Part shown: positions 13,183-23,589 of the stretch, one piece after another
How positions within the stretch are numbered: position 1 is the first letter of the stretch
Layout: every line of letters starts with the position of its first letter
NCBI RefSeq assembly: GCF_041296385.1
Contig: NC_091015.1
Location: forward strand, 88,210,004-88,274,003
DNA length: 64,000 nt
Direction of reading: 5' to 3'
Origin: Aphelocoma coerulescens
Lineage: Eukaryota > Chordata > Aves > Passeriformes > Corvidae
Notes under the pieces: generated by a model
What the model was told of the DNA's origin: nothing
The model's database searches: none
What the model saw: the letters and a program-made list of their open reading frames with translations, nothing else
Program-made: the position numbers and the translations under genes

Positions 13183-13472
13183 TGTTGGGGTCCCTCCTCC
13201 CTGCCATGTGGTCCTGGGAGAGGGGCCCTGGGGGGGAGGCACGGGGTTTCCCTGCCCCTGGTCAACCTCGTTCCCCATTGGTTGTTTTGTGTTCCCGTGC
13301 GCGGGCAAGGACCCTCAGGTCCCGTGATTGCCACAGTTTTCCTCGGCATCCTCAGCCATGCGGCTGGGAAAATAAACATCTCTCTGAAAACATCTATCAA
13401 GAATTGGTCCATATATTTCTTTCCACGGGCCTCATTGTCTGATACACGTGTTGCAGTATTCGCACTGTAACA
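13183..13472 (+). mobile_element. LTR-like segment, 290 bp, of an endogenous retrovirus
   Basis: The segment starts TGTT and ends AACA, the usual TG...CA inverted ends of a retroviral LTR. Its first 170 bp are GC-rich, like a U3 region, with an inverted CCAAT box (CCATTGG, 13275-13281). A polyadenylation signal AATAAA stands at 13371-13376, followed by an AT-richer R/U5-like stretch. Flanking five-base sequences (GGCAG left, AATGC right) do not match, so it does not look like a solo LTR with target duplication; a 5' LTR with internal sequence to its right fits better. No classical TGG-type primer binding site follows the AACA end. I found no second copy of this LTR in the window. Confidence 0.6.
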
Positions 13473-13904
13473 AATGCTAGGTAATGCAGGCAGAACGATC
13501 CCCGATCCCTAAGGACAGCGGCTGATTTGTGAGTAAACTCTGGATTTCTCTTCTTGTTTTTGTTTTGCTGTCCCATCTCTAAACTATGGAGGAACAGTAG
13601 AAAGAGTCTTGGCTCTCAGAGCCGCAACTGTCTTAAACTTGAAAAGATTCTTGAACAGTGATTTGTAAATTTTAGATTAATTCAAGCTCAAAAGGAACTG
13701 AAACATTTCCTTTCATGGTTGTTTAAGAACTTTTTCTACGTTTCTTGGGATTTGATTCTTACCAAAGACTTTTGGAAGACTGTTTGAACACAATTTCTGA
13801 GTCAAAATATATGCCGATGGAAGAATATTTTTGTGAATATTATTTAATTACTGATACTGTTGAACAATGTCAGCTGTGTCCTTGCGAAGTTAAAACTGCT
13901 TCAG
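13473..13904 (+). other. Leader between the LTR-like segment and the GC-rich block
   Basis: The first part, to about 13530, is compatible with an untranslated retroviral leader and contains a possible splice donor, GTGAGTAAA, near 13530. The rest is AT-rich. An ATG-initiated frame opens at 13745 and runs through into the GC block to 14269 (174 codons). Its first 55 residues are Cys/Tyr/Glu rich, with CQLCPCE near the end, and resemble nothing I know. I cannot assign this to gag or any other retroviral gene. Confidence 0.4.
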
Positions 13905-14380
13905 GGACCGTGCAACCCAGGCCATGTGGACTGAGCGCTCTGCGAGCAGCAGCGAGGCAGTTCCCACGCGCTGGTGGAGCGACGCGAGCTGCAGTGTTGG
14001 CAGCGGAGCGAGGCACAGCGGCAGCGGCGCGACCCGGCGGTGCCCGCCTGGCCCAGCGCAGTGAGTGGTGGAGCGAGCCCTGTGAGAGGCGTGGTGTGTG
14101 GGCAGCGGCCGGCGGCAGTGGAGGTGGAGCGGAGCCGTGCCCAGCTGAAATGCGCTGGAGCAGGGCACAGGGGGGTCATTGCTCAGGGGCCCAGCCGAGA
14201 CATGGGCGCGGCCCCAGGCAGCGACAGCACAGCTGTGACCAGAGGAGGGGGCGGCACGTGGGGAGCTGAGCAGCGCGGCCCAGCCCAGCCCACGCAGCCC
14301 CAAATGCAACCCTGGGAAGAGCGCGCAGGCACGGGCAGCCCCAATGGCCCCAGCAGCCCCGGCAGTTCCAACACGGGAGC
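13905..14380. other. CpG-rich GC island
   Basis: About 475 bp of strongly GC-rich and CpG-rich sequence with GCG, CGG and GCAGCGG runs lies between AT-rich flanks. All six frames stay open for long distances, so the several 90-180 codon frames here, on both strands, mostly reflect base composition. It could be the GC-rich 5' exon of a Y-box gene brought in as cDNA (real Y-box genes have an Ala/Pro/Gly-rich N-terminus and GC-rich first exon), or an internal promoter. Confidence 0.7.
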
Positions 14381-14916
14381 GAGTAGAAGCAAAAAGAGAA
14401 AGCAAAAACGCAGCAAGACAGAAAACAGCAGCCACTCAAAAAAAGGAAAAAATCATCGTAGCTAAGGCTTTAGGAATAATAAAATGGTATAATGTTAAAC
14501 AAAATTATGGTTTTATAATGAGATGTGACAACCAGGAAGACATATTCGTTCATAGAACTGCTATTAAAAAGAATAACCCTGAAAAATACATCCCAAGTTT
14601 AGGAGATGGAGAAGTAGTAGAGTTCAAAATTGTGCAAGGTAGAAAAGGGTTACAAGCAGCAGAGGTCACTGGGTCTGGTGGTGTTTTTGTGAAAGGCAAT
14701 ATATATGCTAAAAATCGTAGTCATGTTAGGCAATATCTCCATTATAAACAGTCCTTACAGTCTCCCTTTCCTAATCCCACCTTTCTCTTTTACCCTATAT
14801 CCTATTACCCCCAGTGTATTCCCAATCCGTTTCTTCACCCATGGTTTCCCTCACAAAACCATGCTTTTGCCAGTTGTTTGCCCAAAAATCCCTTTGCAAT
14901 GCCAAGTGGGGGATGA
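14344..14916 (+). CDS. Intact cold shock domain (Y-box-like) ORF in an LTR-associated insert
   Basis: A 190-codon frame runs from ATG 14344 to TGA 14914-14916. Residues 1-36 are Ala/Pro then Lys/Arg rich. Residues 37-118 are a cold shock domain of the Y-box family, which binds single-stranded nucleic acid in RNA and transcription control. The RNP1-like core is [12 protein letters not shown] (47-58; Y-box proteins have KWFNVRNGYGFI) and the RNP2-like core is [14 protein letters not shown] (66-79). GDGEVVEF (87-94) and a VTGSGGV block (108-114) also match the family. Identity to vertebrate YBX1 over the domain is roughly 55-60% by eye. Homology fades after NRSHVRQY (124-131). The tail (132-190) is Pro/Phe/Tyr-rich and unlike the basic/acidic islands of YBX proteins. 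There are no introns, and third positions are AT-rich. It may be a diverged retrogene or a gene carried by an LTR element; expression is not shown. Confidence 0.7.
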   Translation: MAPAAPAVPTRERVEAKRESKNAARQKTAATQKKEKIIVAKALGIIKWYNVKQNYGFIMRCDNQEDIFVHRTAIKKNNPEKYIPSLGDGEVVEFKIVQGRKGLQAAEVTGSGGVFVKGNIYAKNRSHVRQYLHYKQSLQSPFPNPTFLFYPISYYPQCIPNPFLHPWFPSQNHAFASCLPKNPFAMPSGG

Positions 14917-14934
14917 AGAGGGGGAGGGAAGAAA
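14910..14934 (+). other. Purine-rich tract overlapping the end of the cold shock ORF
   Basis: About 25 bases, almost all G and A, overlap and follow the stop codon. In an LTR element such a polypurine tract would prime plus-strand synthesis just upstream of the 3' LTR. No copy of the 13.18-kb LTR follows, so this may be coincidental. No poly(A) tail was seen after the ORF either. Confidence 0.35.
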
Positions 14935-15119
14935 TTAACTATTGTTGTTTAGAGTTCCAACAGGTAAAAATAGAAGAAACCCTCTCCTGCCTCAGTTTGC
15001 TCAGCACCATTTCCTGGCCATGCCCTGTCCTCGATCAGCAGTCTGTTCTGTGTTTCCTTATGCTCCATTTCTAACTCCATTTCCTGAGTAAAAGGTCTCT
15101 CTCTTATATGCATATGTGC

Positions 15120-15900
15120 ATGGAGATTTAAGTATTAGCAGCTGGAGCAGGACCATGAGTCAAAAGGGTCTGAGTGTCTGTTGCCAGCAAACTGGAAAAT
15201 GCAGACTGTGTGTGTGTTACATGGGTGTCTATGCCAGTATGGGATCACTACAGGGTCTCAGGCTGGAATAGCCAGAAAGCTGGATGAGTGGCTTGGGTGA
15301 TGGATATCCATTTGGCCAAAAGTCCAGACCAGAAAGCTCAGGAGTCAGCTGCAGGAGCCAAGATCAGTCGAGAGCAACTGTATGGTATGTGGTTTGAGAG
15401 CCCTGTTTGTAGCTGTGTGTCTCTGTGCATGAGGCAAGGGGAGACCAGGGTAGCAGGAACCAGCAGGATGGCATTAGGAACTGAGGGCCCAAGGGGTCCA
15501 GGTACTGTTACTGGATGTACTCAGTGTGTAAGGCTGTGGGGGATCAGTAAGTGTGCTGGGTTGAGTAGGGGTGTGTGATTATGTCCACGATTAAAAGGGG
15601 GTCTGTATCTGGAGCTGGAGGGGAGCTGAAGGCCCCAGACTTTTATGTCCAGATGGCACCAAGTGAAAAGTCCAGGTGTTGCCTACTGGATAGACCAAGT
15701 GTGGCAAGTTACAGGAGCAATCCATGCTGAGTATGTGAGTATATTTCCAATTATAAATCATGCTTCCTCCTGGTCAGCTGGAAAAGGATGAGGTTTTTTG
15801 TGCTGTTCGTGTTTGAGTACTGAGTGGTTCTAGTTGTGTGTCACCCATTGCATGTTGCATCTGTGTATGTGCCTCGTGGGAACACCGCTTGACCTCACAC
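15120..15900. other. Unassigned G/T-skewed, moderately GC-rich segment
   Basis: About 780 bp rich in GTGTGT, CTGGG, CAGG and AGGGG words, clearly different from the AT-rich intron on both sides. The words recur without a fixed period, so it may be a decayed minisatellite or internal sequence of an old element, perhaps the same insert as the cold shock ORF. A 96-codon frame at 15288-15578 has no recognisable domain. Confidence 0.4.
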
Positions 15901-18540
15901 TGCTTCTAAATCATGGATTAAAAATAATGAGGTGCAGCTACCTCATCTCCATTAGGCTAACAACAATCTAGTTTATCAGTTGATTGGCTCTAGGACTTGT
16001 GTTTTGCTTTGTTTTGTTTTTCCCTGGGTAAAAATTGTGAAGTCTCTGCATTGAAATTTGCTGCAACTATGTAATTTTGGCTGTGAATGTCAAAATTATT
16101 TTCCATGCATAACCTAAAGTTTTAAGACTTTCAAAACCCTTTGATTTTGAATGGCTTTCTAGGAATTGCTCTGTATTTGTGGTTATTATTTACTTTTGGT
16201 AATTAGCTGTGGAGTGTAATAATAACTAGTTATGTAATTAATAATTACTTGCAATAGCCACTACTGATTCCTATTTTTTTTCCTACCCAACTGCAGCAAA
16301 ACACTTGTTCAATTTATAAATAAGTATGTACTAATAATGCTGGAAAAAGAGAGGGAAGAAGTCAATGTCTAGATCTTAGGTATATTTGCAAAGATTATGC
16401 GGATAGGATTATATGTTTTCTTAAATCAAAATATTCAGGGAACCCCAGAAAACATGAAATGCTTCTCTGTAAAAAGAAAATAAAACAAAAAGTGAAGTTA
16501 TTAGTGAAAAATAGAGCAAATAATTTATTTAGATACTTAGTGTTAATAAGTTAAGAGTTCCCTTACTCCCACATTTTCATGTATACATCCTCCCACTGCT
16601 ACCTGTCTTCAAACTTTGAGCATCGTTAGAAATGCCCAAATATACATGAAATCTTTTCCTGGGAGTTTGAATTGCAAATTCAATATTCTGCCTTTCCCAA
16701 ACCATGAGGTCTTTTGATCCATAAACTTGATTTATGGTCTGTCCTTGCTTGTTCTTTGCTTACGTTGAGTGTGGCTCATCAAAGACCAACAGCCAACATT
16801 TGCCTGGTAACTCAGCACCAGGAGCTTTTTTTATTTTTCCTGAGGAAACCTCAAATTAGCCTATGTGCTTTTTGTTGCAGCTATAGCAGCCCACTTCCTA
16901 TTGCTACAGGCTTTGGGAGTGAAAAAGAAACCTGTAGTCCAACTCTACTGCTTACATGTTAAATCCTGTCTGGGGTATGTTAGTTCCATACAGCTCTTCC
17001 CAGGTGCATCAGTCTTTCTGAACAGAATATACAAAGTGAAGAAATGTGTTGGGCATATGTCCTTTCAAGGCAGCAGTTCTGCTGCAGCTGTTATAAAATA
17101 AGAGATAAAACCTCCATTCACTGAAGTTTTGAATTCAAGTGTAGACATTGACAGGACAGGAGACTTATTTGTCATTGAATTGAACGTGAAAAAACCTTAG
17201 ATATTTGTATTTATAATGTTCTGTTGTTGCAGCAACAATGTGACAAAGATCTTAGTCATGTATTGTTTGTTTTTTGTTTTACTTTAAGATACTAAATAAT
17301 AAAGAAATAAGTATTTCCATTTATCAAAGAATGTCACTGCAAATTAGTCCATGCTAATAATGAAGTGTGAGAAGAGTGTCAATCTCTTTCTGCTTTCTGT
17401 CTTCACAAAAATAGCTTCAAGGATCCCTACAAGAAATGACCTATTCACTGATTATCTAATTTGGTTCCTGACTGAGAGCACAATACAAATGATAAGTAAA
17501 CATAGTTAATGGCTGAATAGATACTTCCAAATGTAGAGATCAGCCTCATAAACCCCAGTTAACTACCCCTGGAGTTCGAGACTTTTGTCCATATCTGGAG
17601 CTCTTCTTACACGTTTTTGGAAGTTCTCAGCCATAGTTCATATAAGAATGACAGATTTTGTAGCATTAAATAATTAGAGTCTATTTTTAAAGTTGCATGT
17701 CTATTGCTCTGCAAGACAAGAAAAATATATTGTTTATCAAGTTATTCACAAGTTTAATACTGCTAAATAAGCATGAATACTTAAAAATATAATTATGTAA
17801 TGGAATCTATTAAAACAAAGTTCTTTTAGTAGTGAGATAATAATTGTTGGTTTAATGGATTAAGGCCTACCTCATCTTCTTATTATAGACAAGATAATTT
17901 ATATTGATATAAAGACAAATTGAATAAACTTTCCAGTTCAAAAGAGAAGAGCACTCTTTTTATGCTTTAGTAGAACAGCCTGTCATAATATCCCAGATAA
18001 GAATCTACTGTTCTAATTGAAATAATGATAAGGTATTCCATGACCCTATGTCCCTGAGTACACGGAAAATCATATCAGTTAAGAAAAAAATTTCAGAAAT
18101 CAATTTCTGACACTTTCTTGAACAAGAATTTTTACTTTTCCTATTAAGAGTTCTTACTTTTTTTAGTTGAAATATCTTTCTCAGTGACATCTGTTTAAAA
18201 TGAGCATGTTTAGTTTACTAGGGTTGGTGATTCCCTGCTGAAATGCAGATTAGTTCATATTGGACTGCTAAGTGAGTATGAAAATTAAGTGTATTTAACT
18301 ATCTCATTGCTTCCTGCTCAGGGGCTCCAATATAATTTAAATGACCTTACAGGGCTGTACTAAGTATCTTACATATATTGAATGCATCTGCTCTGGATGA
18401 ATACCTTATGACAACCCCCAAAATCCACAACTAAGATACCACAGCCAGTTCCCAGGTTCCTGTACTAGTCTTAAAGTAAGCTTAACCTTGTCTATCACAG
18501 TTTTTGCACATGGGCTTTTAAACTGTTTTTGGCACTGTGT
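15901..18540. other. Intronic sequence without recognised features
   Basis: AT-rich DNA with short open frames that look random. No CR1, LTR, satellite or coding signal was recognised in it. Confidence 0.6.
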
Positions 18541-18549
18541 ATGTAAAGG

Positions 18550-18828
18550 GCAATGAAGCTGGTGAAGGGTCTGGAACACAAGTCTTATGAGGAACAGCTG
18601 AGGGAGATGATGTTGTCCCGTCTGGAGAAAAGGAGGCTCAGAAGAAACCTTATTTCTTTGTACAACTACCTGAAAGGAGGTAGAAGATAGCAAGATGGAG
18701 GTCTGTCTCTTCTCACAAGTAACATGTCATAGGACAAGTAATGTCCCCAAAGTGCCCAGGCAAGCTTTAGGTTGGATATTAGGAAAAATTTAAGGGTTGT
18801 CAAGCATAAAATTTTGCTAATGACATGT
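18550..18828 (+). mobile_element. CR1 LINE fragment, 3' region
   Basis: The segment follows the CR1 3' coding/UTR consensus in order: GAAGGGTCTGGAACACAAG, then a TATGAGGAACAGCTGAGGGA block, GGAGAAAAGGAGGCTCAG, a TACAACTACCTGAAAGGAGG block, and a GTTGGATATTAGGAAAAA block. The terminal ATTCTATGATT repeat is missing, so the copy is broken at both ends. Antisense open frames here are CR1 shadows. Confidence 0.88.
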
Positions 18829-18876
18829 TCTGTTTGAGCTAGATAAGGAAATATCCATGATGAAACTCTGGAATTC

Positions 18877-18968
18877 CACATGTGATTGCATTGCAGAGCA
18901 CTTATTATAGCTATTGGTAAATGCACATGTGATTGCATTGCAGAGCACTTATTATAGCTATTGGTAAA
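18877..18968. repeat. Perfect tandem duplication of a 47-bp unit
   Basis: Two adjacent copies (18877-18923 and 18924-18968) start CACATGTGATTGCATTGCAG and end GCTATTGGTAAA. I see no mismatch over the shared 44 bases, which indicates a young duplication or polymorphism. It follows directly after the decayed CR1 copy. Confidence 0.93.
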
Positions 18969-20544
18969 AACTCCAACTTAATTATATGTGATTGGTTTCT
19001 ACTCAGTATCAAGAGGCGGTCATAGCGAAGAATCACTTTGAAATTTTAGTTATTTTAATAAGTGATACATCTTGCTAACAGTGTGTAGGATTAAAATAAC
19101 TTTATTTTGTGCATGGGTACTGAAATTTTGTTGAAGTTCTAAGAGCTGTATTTCATATTCAGGTTTTTGTGTGTTTGATTACCCTCAAGGAATTTCTGAA
19201 ATGTTGTAACAGAAATTGCAACTCTAGTCTAGACCTTTTTCAACGTCTATTCTTCACTGACAAGAGAATCACTAGAAATTCAAACTCAAAATTTGAAAGA
19301 GTCTTACATTGTTTTTTTAATTCCACCAGGTACTGTACAGTGCACTCCTCCATTCCTGAAGGAACAGAAATATGTGCTTCATCTAAAAATATTGTCATGA
19401 ACACTTGTTTGAGGGTGTCATCTGTCAGTTCTCAGCTAACAGTAAATATTGAATGTCCTTTGTTTTCAATTTTAAGTAAATATTGGATTTTCTACACCTA
19501 CAGTTTTTACACTTTTAAGAAGCTTCTCTGAACAATGGACTTAATTCTCACAGTTTTCTGTTGTGTTCAAAATATTGATATATTCTTACAGTTTTCCCAA
19601 GAGTCATTCAAAGAATAACTCAGGGCATCAGAGAGATAGGCAGAACCATCTACTGTGTCTTTTAGATTTCTAAGGATTCCATTTTGGTACATTTGTAGAC
19701 TTTATGAGGGAATTGGCATAACTAAAAACCTTGTTGCTTAGACCTTGTTTTCCACTATCACGGTAACAATCAGAAAGTCCTTTGCTAATCAAAAGTGTGC
19801 AAAGAGGAGGGGCAAAATGTTCTGTGCAACCTAGCTTCGTTTCTCTTATGGTGACAGATGTTTTCTGGCACATCATCCTTCCTATATATCCTGATACAAT
19901 TTCTGGCATCCACCTCTGGGAAACTTTGTCGTCTACCTGCTGGAGAAAGCTTTACAGGGCAGAAGATGGACTGATCACTCATCAGGAACAGTGTCCTGGC
20001 ACTGTATTTTCTTTGCTTGATATCTACCAACACTCTCTCTCCCAGAATCAATCATATAGTTAAAAAGGACAGGCATAGGAGGCAGACAAGGTGGGAAATT
20101 TTTTTGCCTGATGTTCTAACCTTGTTTTTCTTCTTCGATGAGATGGACTATGTGTGTTGGAGATTGATTTCAGAAGTAGGAAAGAAACTTTTCTTTGGTT
20201 GTTCCCCTTTTGTTTGTTTCTGTGTTTGTTATTCTTTCACCATCTGGTGGTATGAACATCTACTGTGGAAAATCTCTGCTGCTCTTCAGCCACAAGTTGT
20301 TCTAAAATAAAAAAAAAAAAAAAAAAAAAAAAAGACAAAAAACCCCATGTGTTTCTGTAGCCATTAATTGGCAATAGGCAAGTTCCCAGATTATAATATT
20401 ATCTTGGCTTCCTAACCAGGACTACTGTACTGTGTTCCTTTTTTTAGTAGACATGCATTTATTTATATATGTATATATTTTTACCCTTTCATCTGAAAAT
20501 ACACAAATATATTTTTTACACTTAAAACCTAATGATATCTTATT
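18969..20544. other. Intronic sequence, including a 25-bp poly(A) run
   Basis: The stretch is AT-rich and holds random-looking frames of 60-120 codons. An uninterrupted A-run lies at 20309-20333, directly after AAAATAA. It could be the tail of a retroposed sequence, but I recognise no parent gene upstream of it. Confidence 0.5.
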
Positions 20545-21102
20545 CTGGGCCAAGCCCAGCAGACAGCTCAGTCACACACAGTCACTTACTCACTCCCCAC
20601 GAAATGGAATGGGGGAGAGAACAGGAGTGATACAAGTGAGATAAATACTTTTTAATAGGGAACATAAAAGTCATGTACACAAGCAAGAGAAAGCAAGGAA
20701 TTCATTCACCTCTTCCCATGGGCAGGCTGTTGTTCAGCCCTCCTCAGGAAAGCAGAGCTCCATCACACATTACCGTGACCTGGGACAGGAAATGCCACCA
20801 CTCCAAGTGCCCTTTGTTTCTCCTTCTTCCCCCCCCCCCTTTTATTGTTGATTGTGATTTCGTATGATGTGGGATGTCCCTTGGGTCAGCTGTCCCAGAT
20901 GTGTCCCTTCCAAGCTTCTTGTACACCCCCAGCCTTCTCACCGGTGAAGTGGTGTGAGAAACAGAAAAGTCCTTGTTGTATAAGCACTACTTGACAAGGC
21001 TAAAACATCCCTGTGTTATCAGCACTGTTTAGGTCACAAGTCCGAACAGCACCATATGAGCTGCTGTGGAGAAAATGATCTATCCTAGCCAGGACCAGTA
21101 CA
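20545..21102 (-). mobile_element. Solo LTR, avian ERVL type
   Basis: The segment matches, in reverse orientation, the common bird ERVL LTR. From left to right on the + strand come a CAGC-rich end with CACTTACTCACTCCCC, ATGGGGGAGAGAA, TTTTTAATAGGGAACA, a GGGTCAGCTGTCCCAGATGTG block, AGCTTCTTGTACACC, and the GTCCTTG...AAGCACTACTTGACAA block. The LTR 5' end TGTACTGGTCCTGGC is at 21102. No internal retroviral sequence lies on either side, so it is a solo LTR left by recombination. It is opposite in orientation to the host gene, which is common for LTRs kept in introns. Confidence 0.82.
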
Positions 21103-23585
21103 CAGGTGAAGCACTGTTCTTATTTGTGTAACTGGATTGAAAGCCTTGAACTGAAAGCGGTGAGACATACACGATCATGTAGGATAGATTCTTTGGCCAC
21201 ATCCTTCATAGTCTTTCTCTTAGATATAAAATTACTCTCTGCTCACCATTTAAAGGTATTGTTTTTACTTTCTATTGGACATTGGAAAAGGTTCCTATTC
21301 TTAATGTTTATTAAGCTTGGCTTTTCATACTTCTAGGCATTCACATCTTTTCAGAGGTAATGAGGACTGTAAGGAGTTTGCTCTATTTTGAAAGTCTAAA
21401 ACACTATTCTATATCTATTAGAAAAGTAAAAGATCTTGATATGAAGAAAGCATTACATTGCAAGTGTCTGTAAAATGTCTGTTTTTCCAGAGCAGAACTA
21501 CTTTTATAAACATGGGTTTATCTCTGTGTGAGACGTGTGAACTTTACTCAAGGGAAATATGAACCAATAATTTAAGTCCTTTGTTTTTAAGCAAGGAAGG
21601 CTAATTCATCCAAACAAAGTATGGAAATTACATGTGTGATAAAATGTGTTTAACTTTAGGGAAAGGGAATGAATAAGATTTCGCCCTAAAGCAAATAATA
21701 CATTACTGTAATTTTTAGCTCAACTGGGATGAGAACCAGGACACTGACTCAGAAGATTAATGCACAAGACAGTTTAAAGGCTCTGCCCCAAAGGACCGGT
21801 CCACATGCTAACAGTACTTTTACAGATCAGTCTTTATTGTGAAATTAAGTGGTGACTTTATTGTCTTTAATTCAGCTAACAGATGTCCTTTTTCTAGACA
21901 AGGGGTTATTATTTACATCTCTAGTTCTAGAAGAAAAAATTACCAAGGCATCGAAACAAATTCTCCACACATACACACCCTTAAAGTTTTGTCTAGGGAA
22001 CTGAAATGAAGATTTAGAACATGGCATTAAGTTGAACTTCACAGGGGTACCCTAATTCATACTTATCTCTCCTTCTTGATCCACATTTCCCTTTTCCAGC
22101 TTAATTTTCACTTTCCCAAACTGTTGTGGTTATTGCTATGCTTGAGGATAATAATTTCAGAAATGCAGTTAAAGGTGACCATGAAACTTTGCAATGGCAG
22201 TGAAAATGAGGCAAAGTGTTGAGGTTCTATTCCAGAAGCTGTTATCCACCAGTTTGGTAATGCTAAAATGCCTCCTTATGGTTAGAGATACACTGGTTAT
22301 ATATATTTTTAAAGGGCCTAACTTCTTGCAGTTCTGGTTTATGTTGTTTTGGATTTTTTTTTGGTACAGATATATTGTGTTAATAATGTTATTGCTTTAA
22401 TAATAAGCTTCATTCAGTAAGGTCACATTTTTACCTTTCATATTTTGAGGTTTATACTTAATTCACATTGGAGTGGACAAAACCAGTATTGGTAGACATA
22501 TGAAAAGGAAATTATAAATACAGAACTGATTGAGGATACTGTTTTCTTTTATATATTTGTATTAATATTTTTATTTTAATTTTTATGACTCAAAAATCCT
22601 GTGATTTAAAAACAAAGCTAGTCTCAGAATTCATGAATAATTTACATTAGATCAATAAATATGCATGCATCTGGTTTCCCATCGGTCTTCATCTTTTATA
22701 ACAATACATTCATTTTCAGTTACAATCTGAATAAATGTGTCTGATAAAGTCTTGCCTTGTAATAAACCATACAGAACAAAAAAACTAGTATGATGACAAT
22801 GATTTGCCAAAGATTATGTAAAAAGGAAATGCTCCTCAAGTAATCTTACCTGGCAAAAATAATCCATCTGCAGTTGAGATGCCTCCTAAGAAAAACTGAA
22901 CAAAAACTTTACAAAATTAACACAAGCTCCATATCTATTGGCCATCTACATGAACAAACAAGCACAACCTATATATAAACCAATTTTACACCATTTTTAC
23001 AATGATAACAACCAAGATGACATTTGGGGAATGTTATAATTACTTTCAGAGAACACCAAGAAACTTGTGATCTATCCAGGAAATTCAACATTTGCCTGTT
23101 GCATGACAGCATTTGTCTTCTCTTAATACTCAGTTTTGCTGCCTTTGCACCATCAGTGCCTGTGCAAATGGGGAACACCAAGCCTTGCAATAAGTTTAGT
23201 CCATTTCCCTAAGGTGGCATCCATCTTTTCTGACCTTGCTCCAGAGTGTGTTTCATTTGCTTGCCGACTTTGTCAAGCCCAGGAGCAGCAGCAGAAGCAG
23301 TACAAGTAGGCTTTCTCTGGTCTCTAAGACTGAAGATAGTCTCTGATCAAACACAGTAACCAGAAAATTTACCTCATACCTTTGTAACTGCCTTTATGAG
23401 TTGTCAATTTTTAAATTTAAAATTTAGGAGAGACTTCCTAGAGACTCTCTAACTGTATTTCCAGGAGAGGATTCTGTTTAATTCTATTTCTTTTTTTACT
23501 TACCTTTGCTTACACATACATTCTGTGAATTGATTTGTGAATGATAGTAAGAGTTAATTGTTTGGTTTGTTTTTTTCCAAGAGTT
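21103..23585. other. Intronic sequence without recognised features
   Basis: AT-rich DNA. Open frames of 62-76 codons have no recognisable motif. No repeat family was identified. Confidence 0.6.
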
Positions 23586-23589
23586 AGTT

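Noticed and set aside
13745..14269. 174-codon frame as a retroviral gag gene
   Set aside because: It has no matrix, capsid or zinc-knuckle motif, and most of it lies in the compositionally open GC island.
13890..14435. 181-codon minus-strand frame through the GC island
   Set aside because: All frames are open there because stop codons are rare in GC-rich DNA. The protein is Ala/Arg/Cys/Pro-rich with no domain.
20309..20333. 25-A run after AAAATAA as the tail of a processed pseudogene
   Set aside because: No parent gene could be recognised upstream and no target duplication was seen, so it is kept only as a note in the region entry.
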